From Pseudonocardia oroxyli (GTDB taxonomy: Bacteria; Actinomycetota; Actinomycetes; Mycobacteriales; Pseudonocardiaceae), in NCBI RefSeq assembly GCF_900102195.1, contig NZ_FNBE01000001.1, forward strand, positions 310,001-374,000: 64,000 nt of DNA, written 5' to 3'. A model generated the notes under the pieces. It did no database searches. It saw only the letters and a program-made list of their open reading frames with translations, and was not told where the DNA came from. This document shows, in pieces, positions 15,922-24,512 of the stretch. Made by a program: the position numbers and the translations under genes. Position 1 is the first letter of the stretch; every line of letters starts with the position of its first letter.

Positions 15922-17169
15922 TCAGCCCACCCGCTCCCGCTTCGCGGCTCGTGCGGTGCGGCGCAGCGTGGTCATGCCCTGCCGGACCTTGCGCAGCGGT
16001 TCGAACTGCGTCGCCCGGTGCAGCTGGAAGCGCCAGGCCTCGGGGTGGTCGCCCCGGCGGTCGAGCAGGGTGTAGGCGAAGCGGACGGGGTCCTGCTCGT
16101 CCAGGTGGCACCCGACGTCTTCGAACCAGTGCATGTTCCGCAGCGCCTGCGCCTGTACCCGGCCGACCTCGGCGCGCCGCAGGGCGTCGTAGGCGGCGAG
16201 CCCGCCCGCGAGGTCGTCGGGGAACAGGTGCAGCGACTCGGCCAGCCGCACCGCGTCCTGCACGGCGAGGACGGTCCCGGACCCGATGCCGAAGTGTGTG
16301 GTGTGGGCGGCGTCCCCCGCCAGCACGACGTTCCCCGAGACCCACGAGCGGCTCCGCAGGTGCCGGAACCGCAGCCACGGCTCGGCGGTGCCCGTGCTGC
16401 CCACCGCACCGGGCGGCCGGAGCAGCGCCGCCCCGCCCAGCGGCCCGGCGAAGATCTCCTCCAGGCGCCGGAGGTCGGCGTTCACGTCCGAGCCCAGCGC
16501 GAGGCCCTCGAAGACCTCGGGGGAACATTCGACGATGCACGTGCTCGTGCCGCCGGTGGAGGGGTAGGCGTAGAACCAGATCCAGCCCGACCCCGTCGCC
16601 CAGGTGACGCGCTCGAAGGCGAACGTGAACCGGGGCAGGTAGCGCTCGGTGCCGAGCCAGATGTAGCGGTTGCGGCCCGTCTCGATGGCGGTGTCGAAGC
16701 CGTGCGGATGGTCGACTCCGTCTCCGTACGCCGCCCGGACCCGGCTCCCGGCCCCGTCCGCGGCGAGGACGAGGTCCGCCTCCTCGCCGACGCCCTCCGG
16801 CTCGACCGGGGTGTCCCAGACGATCTTCACGCCCGCGTCCTCCGCGCGGCGCACCAGGATGTCCAGCAGCGCGGCGCGTCCCATCGAGAAGCCGTACTTG
16901 CCGCCGATGTGCACGGGCGCCCGCCCGCCGATCCGGACGACCTGGTCGCGCCAGAGGATCGCGGCGGCGCGGACGGCCCGGCCGCCGTCCGGGTCGAGCC
17001 GGTGCAGGTCGTCGAGCAGGTCCTCGCCGAACGTGATGCCCCAGCCGTGGGTCGCCCCCGGCGCGTGCCGTTCCCGGACCTCGACCTCCAGGGTCGGGTC
17101 GTCCCGCTTGAGCAGCATGGCCGCGGCCAGTCCGGCGGGGCCGCCGCCGATGCAGAGAACCTTGCGCAT
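15922..17169 (-). CDS. FAD-dependent monooxygenase, salicylyl-CoA hydroxylase-like (paralogue A)
   Basis: This 415-residue protein is a single-component flavin hydroxylase. It has a Rossmann FAD motif (LCIGGGPAGLAAAML) at the N terminus, the middle DG motif (LVLAADGAGSRVRA) and the second FAD motif (VVLAGDAAHTTHFGIGSG). The stretch HGWGITFGEDLLDDL is characteristic of the salicylyl-CoA 5-hydroxylase/aminobenzoyl-CoA monooxygenase group, so an aromatic or acyl-CoA aromatic substrate is plausible but unproven. ATG 17169 is preceded by a GAGGGTGTGAG purine run. It lies 50 bp after a close paralogue on the same strand. Confidence 0.82.
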   Translation of the reverse strand: MRKVLCIGGGPAGLAAAMLLKRDDPTLEVEVRERHAPGATHGWGITFGEDLLDDLHRLDPDGGRAVRAAAILWRDQVVRIGGRAPVHIGGKYGFSMGRAALLDILVRRAEDAGVKIVWDTPVEPEGVGEEADLVLAADGAGSRVRAAYGDGVDHPHGFDTAIETGRNRYIWLGTERYLPRFTFAFERVTWATGSGWIWFYAYPSTGGTSTCIVECSPEVFEGLALGSDVNADLRRLEEIFAGPLGGAALLRPPGAVGSTGTAEPWLRFRHLRSRSWVSGNVVLAGDAAHTTHFGIGSGTVLAVQDAVRLAESLHLFPDDLAGGLAAYDALRRAEVGRVQAQALRNMHWFEDVGCHLDEQDPVRFAYTLLDRRGDHPEAWRFQLHRATQFEPLRKVRQGMTTLRRTARAAKRERVG

Positions 17170-17219
17170 CCTCACACCCTCTCGAAACGACCGAGTGAGC
17201 GTAATGACACGGGTGAGAG

Positions 17220-18428
17220 TCACCGCCGCCGGGCCGCCCGAGCCTCCCGCCGGACCCGCGTCATGCCCTGCCGGACGCGACGCAGCGAAGGGACCTGGGT
17301 GGCCAGGTGCACCTGGTAGCGCCAGGACTCCGAGTGGTCACCGCGCCGGTCGAGCAGCTCGTAGCCGAACCGGACGGGGTCCGCGCCCTCCACGCGGTCG
17401 GGCAGCTCCTCGAACCAGGCCATGCTGCGCGCGGCGTCGACCTGGATGCGGTCGACCTCGAGGCTGCGGACGGCGTCGTAGGCGGCGAGGGCGCCCGCCG
17501 GGTCGTCGTGGAACAACGCGCGGGCCTCGTTGAACCGGATCGCGTCCTGGATCGCGAGGGTGGTGCCGGAGCCGATGGCGAAGTGGGTGGTGTGGGCGGC
17601 GTCGCCCGCCAGCGCGACGTTCCCGTCGACCCACGAGGCGGTGCGGACGTGCCGGAAGCTCTGCCACGTCGTGGTGCCCGGGGGCGTGCGCAGCGGGCGT
17701 CCGCCGAGGTGGCGGGCGAAGACCCCGCCGAGCGTGTCGAGGAAGTCCGAGCCGTCCCCGCCGTCCCCGCCGTCCCCGCCGTCCCCGCCGTCGAGGCCCA
17801 GCCCCGTCCACACCTCCGGCGTGCACTCGACGATGCAGGTGCTGGTCCCGCCGCTGGACGGGTAGCCGTGGAACCAGATCCAGCCGGCATCCGTCCGCTC
17901 GAACGCGAAGGTGAACGCGTCGAAGGTGTGGTCCGTGCCGAGCCACGCGTAGCGGTTTCGGCCGGGGGTGATCCGCGTGTCGAAGTCTCCCGCGGCCCGC
18001 ATCCGGCTGCCCGCCCCGTCCGCCGCGACGACGACGTCGGCCTCGTCGCGGACGCTCGCCGGGTCGGCGTCCACCCCCCAGCGGATGCGGACGCCGACCT
18101 CCTCGGCCCGCGCGGCCAGCAGCTCCAGCAGCCGGGTGCGACCCATGCTGAAGCCGTAGCGCCCACCCAGGTGCACCGGCTCGGCCGCGCCGACCCGCAC
18201 CTCCTGCCGCGCCCACACGGTCGCCGCCTCGCGCAGCCGCCTGCCGCCCTCGGGATCGTGGCGGTGCAGGTCGTCGAGCAGGTTCTCCCCGAACACCACG
18301 CCCCAGCCGTGGGTGTCGGCGGGCGCGGTGCGCTCCAGCACCTCCACCTCGGTGCTCGGATCACTCAGCCTGGCCAGGATGCCCGTGTACAGACCCGCGG
18401 GCCCTCCGCCCACGCACAGCACCTTCAC
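17220..18428 (-). CDS. FAD-dependent monooxygenase, salicylyl-CoA hydroxylase-like (paralogue B)
   Basis: This 402-residue paralogue of the downstream gene has the same domain order: LCVGGGPAGLYTGIL, HGWGVVFGENLLDDL, DVVVAADGAGSRMRA, and VALAGDAAHTTHFAIGSG. A surface loop carries a Gly-Gly-Asp repeat (GGDGGDGGDGGDG) encoded by a 9-bp DNA repeat that paralogue A lacks. The GTG/ATG region at 18428 follows GGAGGAG. The pair arose by tandem duplication; no CoA ligase or thioesterase is nearby to name a pathway. Confidence 0.82.
   Translation of the reverse strand: MKVLCVGGGPAGLYTGILARLSDPSTEVEVLERTAPADTHGWGVVFGENLLDDLHRHDPEGGRRLREAATVWARQEVRVGAAEPVHLGGRYGFSMGRTRLLELLAARAEEVGVRIRWGVDADPASVRDEADVVVAADGAGSRMRAAGDFDTRITPGRNRYAWLGTDHTFDAFTFAFERTDAGWIWFHGYPSSGGTSTCIVECTPEVWTGLGLDGGDGGDGGDGGDGSDFLDTLGGVFARHLGGRPLRTPPGTTTWQSFRHVRTASWVDGNVALAGDAAHTTHFAIGSGTTLAIQDAIRFNEARALFHDDPAGALAAYDAVRSLEVDRIQVDAARSMAWFEELPDRVEGADPVRFGYELLDRRGDHSESWRYQVHLATQVPSLRRVRQGMTRVRREARAARRR
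17752..17793. repeat. 9-bp tandem repeat in monooxygenase B
   Basis: Four exact copies of CCGTCCCCG plus a partial fifth. Read on the minus strand, each unit encodes Gly-Asp-Gly, so length changes preserve frame. Confidence 0.85.
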
Positions 18429-18537
18429 GACCCCGCTCCTCCGCCTCGGCTCACCTCGTCAACTACCCGTTCGTCCGGGAGTTATGTCCGGTTCGACAAA
18501 CTCCCGATATCGATCGGATGACGTGCGGGCGGCGACC

Positions 18538-18570
18538 GTCCGACGCCCGTTCGACGCCTGTTCGACGCCC
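18538..18570. promoter_or_regulatory. three tandem 11-bp direct repeats upstream of the UDP-glucose dehydrogenase gene
   Basis: Units at 18538-18548, 18549-18559 and 18560-18570 follow GTYCGACGCCY exactly. An 11-bp period places them on one helix face, as in direct-repeat operators of OmpR/PhoP-type regulators. They end 32 bp before the likely -10. Confidence 0.5.
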
Positions 18571-18602
18571 GGGGCGCCCTGCGGACCCCCCGAGGACTGG
18601 GC

Positions 18603-18608
18603 TAGCGT
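18603..18608 (+). promoter_or_regulatory. -10 hexamer TAGCGT before the UDP-glucose dehydrogenase gene
   Basis: TAGCGT ends 12 nt before the ATG at 18621, predicting a leader of only a few bases. Confidence 0.5.
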
Positions 18609-18620
18609 CGGCCCGGTCGG

Positions 18621-20003
18621 ATGGCGGACCAGAACGCAGGGGGCAGGGTGTTCGCACGCACGATCGCCGTGGTCGGAACCGGGTACGTCGGACTCACCAC
18701 GGGGGCGTGCCTCGCCTCCCTGGGGCACCGCGTGGTCTGCGCGGACATCGACGAGCAGAAGGTCGCCGCGCTGTCCCGCGGCGAGATCTCCATCCGCGAG
18801 CCCGGGTTGGCGGAGCTGGTCGGCGAGGGTCTCGCGGCCGGGCGGCTCTCGTTCGTCGTGGGTGCGGGGCAGGCGCTCAAGGAGCTCGAGACCGAGGGCA
18901 AGCCGGTCGAGGTGCTGTTCCTGTGCGTCCCGACGCCGATGGGCGTGGGTGGGGTGGCGGACCTGTCGGCCGTCGAGGCGGTGGTCGAGGAGGTCCGGGA
19001 CGCCATGCCCGCGGGCTGCGTGGTGGTGAACAAGTCCACCGTGCCCGTCGGGACGGCGGACCGGACCGCCCAGCTGCTCGAGCGGCCGGACGTGCAGGTC
19101 GCGAGCAACCCGGAGTTCCTCCGCGAGGGCTCCGCCGTGCACGACTTCCTGAACCCGGACCGGATCGTCGTCGGCTCGAACTCCTCCCCGGACGCCGCGG
19201 AGCGGGTCGCGGCCCTCTACGCCCGCCTCGGGGCGCCGACCGTCCTGACCGACGCCGCCAGCGCCGAGATGATCAAGTACGCGGCGAACTGCTTCCTCGC
19301 CATGAAGCTCTCCTACGTCAACGCCCTCGCCGAGCTCTGCGAGCGGGTGGACGCGGACGTCGCGGACGTCACCGAGGGCATGGGCTACGACCGGCGCATC
19401 GGCCAGGCCTTCCTGTCCCCCGGCCCCGGCTGGGGCGGCTCCTGCCTGCCCAAGGACACCCACGCGCTGTTGCAGGTCGCGGACTCGGCGGACTTCGAGT
19501 TCCGCCTGGTCCGGGCCAGCATCGACACGAACACCCGGCAGTTCCGGCGGATGGTGGACAAGGTCCGCCTGGCCGTCACGGGCAGCCGCAACGGCTCGCT
19601 GTCCCGGGTGCGCCTCGCGTTGTTCGGCCTGACGTTCAAGGCCGGGACGGACGACCTGCGGGACTCTCCCGCGCTCGGGGTGGCCGCGCTGCTGCGGCAG
19701 GCGGGCGCCGAGCTGGTCGGCTACGACCCGGGGCTCGTGGACTCCCCGGCCGTCGCGGGGCTGGACCCGCGGCTCGTCACCGTCGCCGACGACCCCTACC
19801 AGGCCGCCGAGGGCGCCCAGGCCGTCGTCGTGCTCACCGAGTGGCCCGAGTTCCGGTCCCTGGACTGGTCGCGGGTCGCGGCCGCGGCCGACGGGGCCAC
19901 GGTCGTCGACACCCGCAACCTGCTCGACCCTGCCGTGGTCCGGCGCGCGGGACTGACCTGGACCGGTGTCGGGCGGCCGACGATCGAGGCCGCCGGCACG
20001 TGA
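18621..20003 (+). CDS. UDP-glucose 6-dehydrogenase
   Basis: This 460-residue enzyme oxidises UDP-glucose to UDP-glucuronate with two NAD. Evidence: N-terminal GTGYVG (residues 19-24), VPTPMG, NKSTVPVGT, ASNPEFLREGSAV, the hinge helix with AEMIKYAANCFLA, and the catalytic Cys275 in GGSCLPKD. UDP-GDP/mannose dehydrogenase family members can use other UDP-hexoses, but the residues fit glucose. It is the first gene of a polysaccharide locus; its stop overlaps the flippase GTG by 4 nt. Confidence 0.93.
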   Translation: MADQNAGGRVFARTIAVVGTGYVGLTTGACLASLGHRVVCADIDEQKVAALSRGEISIREPGLAELVGEGLAAGRLSFVVGAGQALKELETEGKPVEVLFLCVPTPMGVGGVADLSAVEAVVEEVRDAMPAGCVVVNKSTVPVGTADRTAQLLERPDVQVASNPEFLREGSAVHDFLNPDRIVVGSNSSPDAAERVAALYARLGAPTVLTDAASAEMIKYAANCFLAMKLSYVNALAELCERVDADVADVTEGMGYDRRIGQAFLSPGPGWGGSCLPKDTHALLQVADSADFEFRLVRASIDTNTRQFRRMVDKVRLAVTGSRNGSLSRVRLALFGLTFKAGTDDLRDSPALGVAALLRQAGAELVGYDPGLVDSPAVAGLDPRLVTVADDPYQAAEGAQAVVVLTEWPEFRSLDWSRVAAAADGATVVDTRNLLDPAVVRRAGLTWTGVGRPTIEAAGT

Positions 20004-21334
20004 CCGAACCGCCCCGTCCGACCTCCGGGGCGCCGACCCGGGGGCGGACCGGACCGGGACACGCCCTGGCCGCGCTGCGCCGGGAGCTGTCCGTCCCGCT
20101 GTTCCGCAACACCTACGCGTTGATGCTGAACACGGTCGTCAACTCCGGGTTCGGGCTGCTCTACTGGGTCGTCGCCGCGCGCACGTACCCGGAGACCGAG
20201 GTGGGCCGCGGCAACGCGCTGACCTCGCTGATGCTGCTGGTCTCGATCCTCACCCAGCTCAACGTCGGGCAGGCGCTGGTCCGGTTCCTGCCGCGTGCGG
20301 GGTCGGGGTCGGCCCGGCTGATCGGCTCGGCCTACGGGCTCTCCGCGGGCGTGGGGGTGCTCGGCGCGGCCGGGGTCGCGGTGTACTGCCACCTCCTGCG
20401 GCCGGAGGGCGACCCGCTGCACATGTCCGCGGGCTTCGGGGCGTGGTTCGTGCTCTCGACGGTGCTGTGGTCGCTGTTCACGGTGCAGGACTCCGTGCTC
20501 ACCGGGCTGCGCGAGTCGATCTGGATCCCGCTGGAGAACGGGCTCTACGGCGTGGTCAAGCTCGTGGTGCTCGTCGTCGTGGCCGAGACGTCGATCTCGG
20601 ACGGGGTGTTCACCTCGTGGACGCTGCCGGTCGTCGGCCTGATCGTCCCCGTCGCCCTGCTCGTCTTCCGACGGCTGCTCCCCCGCCACGTCGCCGCCAC
20701 CCGCGCCGTCGAGGAGCCCCTCGACCGGCGCGCCATCGTGCGATACATGGGTGGGGACTACGCGGGCCAGGTCTTCAGCCAGGCGGGTTCGTCGTTCCTG
20801 CCCGTGCTGGTGGTGGCGTTGCTCGGGTCGGCGAGCGGGGCGTACTTCCTGCCTGCGCAGACCGTGTTCGTGGCGATCAACATGCTCACGCTGAGCATCA
20901 CCTCCTCGCTCGTCGCCGAGGCGGCGCGGGACCCGGACCGGGCACACCTCCATGCGCGGGCGGTGGTGCGCAGGCTCGCGCTGACCGTGCTGCCCGCCGC
21001 GGTGGTGATGGCGATGGCGGCGCCGTGGGTCCTGCACCTCTACGGCGCGCAGTACGCCGCGAACGCCACGCTGCTGCTGCAGCTGTTCATGGCGTCGGTC
21101 CTGCCGCGCGTGGTGGTCGCCCTGTTCATGACGCTCAACCGGCTGCGCAACCGCACCTGGGTGCTCGCCGTGCTGCAGGGCGTGCAGGCCGCCGCCCTGA
21201 TCGGCGGGGTCGTGGCACTGCACGGCCCGCTCGGCCTGAACGCGGTGGGCTGGGTGACGCTCGGGGTGGAGCTGCTCCTCGCCCTCGCCGTGCTGCCCGC
21301 GGTGATCCGCTGGCTGCGGGGCACACCCCGCTGA
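20000..21334 (+). CDS. polysaccharide (Wzx-like) flippase
   Basis: This 444-residue membrane protein has about twelve hydrophobic segments and belongs to the MOP/oligosaccharide flippase group. It begins after a 30-residue basic/Pro-rich tail (GTG 20000, overlapping the dehydrogenase stop as GTGA). The first helix region NTYALMLNTVVNSGFGLLYW is typical of actinobacterial members. It likely moves lipid-linked glycans across the membrane, which fits coupling to a UDP-glucuronate-forming enzyme. The substrate is unknown. It is convergent with the ATP-grasp gene, with only 3 bp between stops. Confidence 0.85.
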   Translation: MTEPPRPTSGAPTRGRTGPGHALAALRRELSVPLFRNTYALMLNTVVNSGFGLLYWVVAARTYPETEVGRGNALTSLMLLVSILTQLNVGQALVRFLPRAGSGSARLIGSAYGLSAGVGVLGAAGVAVYCHLLRPEGDPLHMSAGFGAWFVLSTVLWSLFTVQDSVLTGLRESIWIPLENGLYGVVKLVVLVVVAETSISDGVFTSWTLPVVGLIVPVALLVFRRLLPRHVAATRAVEEPLDRRAIVRYMGGDYAGQVFSQAGSSFLPVLVVALLGSASGAYFLPAQTVFVAINMLTLSITSSLVAEAARDPDRAHLHARAVVRRLALTVLPAAVVMAMAAPWVLHLYGAQYAANATLLLQLFMASVLPRVVVALFMTLNRLRNRTWVLAVLQGVQAAALIGGVVALHGPLGLNAVGWVTLGVELLLALAVLPAVIRWLRGTPR

Positions 21335-21337
21335 GGG

Positions 21338-22222
21338 TCACCGCACGAAACGCTCCGGAACCGGGGCGCCGGTCCGCCACATCTCCCCCAGTGCGAGGTC
21401 GAACTCGCGGGGCTGCAGCCGGACCAGTCCGCCACCCGGGTTGTGCGTGATCTCGCCGAAGTGGATCTTTCCGTCCACGTTGTACAGATCGACTCGGACG
21501 AACGCGAATTCGCTGCTCAATGCGCGGGCGACGTCGAGCATCTCGGCATAGTTCGCGGGCTGCTCGGGCAACCGCTCGGCGAAGGCGAAACGACCGCTCA
21601 CCGCAAATTCACGCCATTCGGGCGTGAGCATCGTGGAGGTGTGGCCGGTGAAGCGGTCCTGGTCGACGACGACCATCCCCGGCTCGCCGTGGAACATGAA
21701 GAACTTGTAGTCGGTGGGGGCCGTGCCCGCCTCGCCGATGAACTGCTCGACCACCGCCCGGTGCGGGAGCCCGCGGTAGGGGGACTCGCGCCAGCCGTGG
21801 GTGTAGAAGTCCGTCCGCAGCCATCGCCGGACGGTCTCGCGGATGGCCGCCCGGTCCGCCCGCGTGGGGTCCGGGAGCAGGATCGTCATGTCGCAGCCGT
21901 GCGTCCCCTTGATCACGCAAGGCCCGGGCAGCGCGTCGAAGTCCAGGTCAGCGGCGTCGGTGAGCAGGGCGAACAGCGGGATGAGGTACTTCTCCCCCGC
22001 CTTCTCCGCCACGTAGGAGCGCACTTCGTACTTGTCCGACGTGCGGTGCACGAGCTCGCTCTGTTCCTCGAGGTTCTTCGCGGCGAGCAGCTGCGACCAG
22101 GTCCGCGGACGGCGCAGCGTGGTCAGCTCACCCTGGAAGATCGCATGCTTGGCGAGGGCGAACTGCCGGTCGGGGAGGAAACGGAGCCTCCGCGCCAGGA
22201 GCACCCGGGCGTCGATCGTCAT
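21338..22222 (-). CDS. TupA-like ATP-grasp protein
   Basis: This 294-residue protein matches the TupA-like ATP-grasp family found in polysaccharide and teichuronopeptide loci. Features are VIKGTHGCDMTILL (nucleotide-binding strand), the central VVEQFIGEAG, and the metal/ATP-binding end FVRVDLYNVDGKIHFGEITHNPGGG. Members are thought to ligate amino acids or small acids onto glycans; the substrates here are inferred only from neighbours. ATG 22222 has TATCGT 6 nt upstream. Confidence 0.82.
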   Translation of the reverse strand: MTIDARVLLARRLRFLPDRQFALAKHAIFQGELTTLRRPRTWSQLLAAKNLEEQSELVHRTSDKYEVRSYVAEKAGEKYLIPLFALLTDAADLDFDALPGPCVIKGTHGCDMTILLPDPTRADRAAIRETVRRWLRTDFYTHGWRESPYRGLPHRAVVEQFIGEAGTAPTDYKFFMFHGEPGMVVVDQDRFTGHTSTMLTPEWREFAVSGRFAFAERLPEQPANYAEMLDVARALSSEFAFVRVDLYNVDGKIHFGEITHNPGGGLVRLQPREFDLALGEMWRTGAPVPERFVR

Positions 22223-22228
22223 CGGCCG

Positions 22229-22234
22229 ACGATA
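22229..22234 (-). promoter_or_regulatory. -10 hexamer TATCGT, leaderless promoter of the ATP-grasp gene
   Basis: On the minus strand TATCGT ends 6 nt before the ATG at 22222. Confidence 0.5.
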
Positions 22235-22367
22235 GCGGGGCGCCCGGTCCGCTCCGCCGGCGGCCGAACCGTGCCGCGGCGTTACGATGATTCACGATCA
22301 ATTCACCCACAAAAGCGATTCGGCCGGATTTCCGCGAGTCCGGCGGGCGGCTCCCGGAAGGCATTGC

Positions 22368-22373
22368 TAGGGT
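22368..22373 (+). promoter_or_regulatory. -10 hexamer TAGGGT, leaderless promoter of the glycosyltransferase gene
   Basis: TAGGGT ends 6 nt before the GTG at 22380. An AT-richer stretch at 22284-22330 lies upstream. Confidence 0.55.
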
Positions 22374-22379
22374 CGTGGA

Positions 22380-23357
22380 GTGGCCAGGGAATCCGCCGTC
22401 GTGTCCGTCGTGACGCCGGCGTACAACGTTGCAGCGTGGATCGGCGAGGCGGTCGACTCCGTCCGCGCGCAGACCGAGGGCCGTGTCGAGTACGTCGTGG
22501 TGGACGACGGCTCGACCGACGACACCGCCGAGATCGTCCGGGCCCGCGCGGCGCTGGACCCGCGGATCCGCCTGATCCGCTCCCAGAACGCGGGCTCGGG
22601 CGCCGCGCGCAACCTCGGGATCACCGACACCACCGCCCCGTTCGTCGCCTTCCTCGACGGTGACGACCGCTGGCACCCGGACTTCCTGCGGCGCCTGCTG
22701 CACGTGTTCGACACCGGGCCCGCGCAGGTCGGCGCCGCGTTCTGCCACACCCGCGTGATGCTGGAGAGCGGCCGCGTCGTCGGCCCCCGGTGGCAGCCCG
22801 CGGGCGCCTGCGACATGGACCGGTTCCTCGCCGAGAACAACCCCACGCACAACGGCAGCTCGCTGGTGATCCGGCGCAGCTGCTTCGACGAGGTGGGCGG
22901 CTTCGACACGACCATCACCAGCGCCGTCGACCTCGAGATGTGGCTGCGGATCGGCGCCTGGTCGTCGACCCCGCTGTTCTGGGGGGTGCGGCGCTACCTC
23001 GTCGACATGCGGCTCATGCGCACCGGCAGCATCAGCTCGAACCGGGGTGCGCGCTACGAGTCGCTGGACAAGCTGCTCACCGAGTACGCCCCGATGATGA
23101 CCCGGCTGCCCGCGGGCCTCGCCTACGTGCAGCCCGCGGTGTTCGCCTACCGGGACGGGCACGACGAGATCGCCGACCGCTGGGCGGGCACGGCCCTGAC
23201 CGCGGGGCGGGCCCGGCTGGCGGGCTCCCGCTGGGGCCAGGCCCTCCTGACCTGGCACCGCGCCGGTCCGGAGACCCGGGCCCGGCTGCGCGCGGCGCGG
23301 GACTCGACGCGCTCCGGGGTCTACAACGGGCTGGCCAAGGTCCTCTCCGTCGCCTGA
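22380..23357 (+). CDS. family 2 glycosyltransferase
   Basis: This 325-residue GT-A fold enzyme begins with VSVVTPAYNVAAWI and has VDDGSTDDT (nucleotide-sugar binding) and the DxD-type FLDGDDRW motif. RSCFDEVGGFD and DLEMWLRI are normal acceptor-side motifs. No membrane segments, so it works at the cytoplasmic face. It likely builds the glycan handled by the flippase. The end is 7 bp from the convergent sensor-kinase stop. Donor and acceptor are unknown. Confidence 0.88.
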   Translation: MARESAVVSVVTPAYNVAAWIGEAVDSVRAQTEGRVEYVVVDDGSTDDTAEIVRARAALDPRIRLIRSQNAGSGAARNLGITDTTAPFVAFLDGDDRWHPDFLRRLLHVFDTGPAQVGAAFCHTRVMLESGRVVGPRWQPAGACDMDRFLAENNPTHNGSSLVIRRSCFDEVGGFDTTITSAVDLEMWLRIGAWSSTPLFWGVRRYLVDMRLMRTGSISSNRGARYESLDKLLTEYAPMMTRLPAGLAYVQPAVFAYRDGHDEIADRWAGTALTAGRARLAGSRWGQALLTWHRAGPETRARLRAARDSTRSGVYNGLAKVLSVA

Positions 23358-23364
23358 GCGGCCC

Positions 23365-24477
23365 TCACGGCTGCCTCTGCGGGAGCCGGACCTCCACGGT
23401 CAGGCCCCCGCCCTCCACGGGGCGGGCCTGCACCTCGCCCTGGTGGGCGTGCACGATCGCGCGCACGATGCTCAGTCCCAGGCCCGAGCCCTGCGTGGTC
23501 GCGGTGCGGGCCACGGGGCCGCGGCGGAAGGGCTCGAAGAGCTGCGCCACCTGGAGCGGGTCGATCTCCGCGCCCGACGACGACACCCGCAGCTCCCCCG
23601 GGGCCGTCGAGACCTCGATCCAACCGCCGTCCACGTTGTGCCGCACGGCGTTCTCCAGCAGGTTGCCCGCGATCCGCTCCACCAGCACCGGGTCTCCCGA
23701 CACCGGGGCGGGGCCGCCGGTGACCCGTACGCTCAGCCCCCGCCCGGCGGCCTCGGCGGCCGTGGTCCGGACGGCGTGCGCGGCGGCGTCCCGCAGGTCG
23801 ACGCGGGTCGCGGCGAGCTCGCCGAGGCTCTCGGTGCGCGCGAGCAGCAGCAGGCCCCCGACCAGGTCGTCGGCCCGCCGGGTCGCGTCCCGGACCACCA
23901 CACCCATGCGCCGCAGCTCCTCGACGTCCGCGGTCGGGTCGGCCAGGGTCACGTCGACCTCGGTGCGCAGCACGGCCAACGGGGTGCGCAGCTCGTGGCT
24001 GGCGTTGGCCACGAACCGGCGCTGCTGGGCGAAGGCGCCTTCGAGGCGGTCGAGCATCCCGTCGAACACCGAGGCCAGCTCGGCCAGCTCGCCGCGCGCC
24101 CCGCGCAGGTCCAGGCGCTGGTCGAGCGACTCCGCCGACAGCCTGCGCGCGGTCGCGGTCACCGAGTGCAGGGGCGCCAGGACCCGCCCCACCAACACCC
24201 ACGAGACCAGGCCGGCGGCCAGCACCACGAGCGGGAACGCGAGCGCGCCCGCCCGCAGCAGCTCCGCCCGGGCCGCGTCGCGGACCGCCGCCGTGACCTG
24301 GGAGGCAGGCACCCGGACCTCCCCGACCTGCACCATCGTGCCCGGCGGCAACCCGGGCACCGCGCCCGCGACCCCGCCGACCAGCAGCCAGCCCAGCCAC
24401 AGCAACAGGGCGCTGACCAGGGCGACCAGCGCGGTGCCGAGCAGGGTCAGCTGCCACCGCAGCGAGAGCCGGCGCAT
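23365..24477 (-). CDS. membrane sensor histidine kinase
   Basis: This 370-residue protein has two membrane helices (about residues 11-33 and 77-99) around a short external loop of about 45 residues, then a HAMP domain, the H-box SHELRTPLAV, an N-box in NLLENAVRHN, and the G-box GSGLGLSIV. Domain order matches OmpR-class partners. It is the last gene of an apparent dxs-regulator-kinase operon, 35 bp after the response-regulator stop. The signal sensed cannot be read from the short loop. Confidence 0.9.
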   Translation of the reverse strand: MRRLSLRWQLTLLGTALVALVSALLLWLGWLLVGGVAGAVPGLPPGTMVQVGEVRVPASQVTAAVRDAARAELLRAGALAFPLVVLAAGLVSWVLVGRVLAPLHSVTATARRLSAESLDQRLDLRGARGELAELASVFDGMLDRLEGAFAQQRRFVANASHELRTPLAVLRTEVDVTLADPTADVEELRRMGVVVRDATRRADDLVGGLLLLARTESLGELAATRVDLRDAAAHAVRTTAAEAAGRGLSVRVTGGPAPVSGDPVLVERIAGNLLENAVRHNVDGGWIEVSTAPGELRVSSSGAEIDPLQVAQLFEPFRRGPVARTATTQGSGLGLSIVRAIVHAHQGEVQARPVEGGGLTVEVRLPQRQP

Positions 24478-24512
24478 TCAGGGGACCCTAGTGCCCGGTC
24501 TGCGACGGGGCA

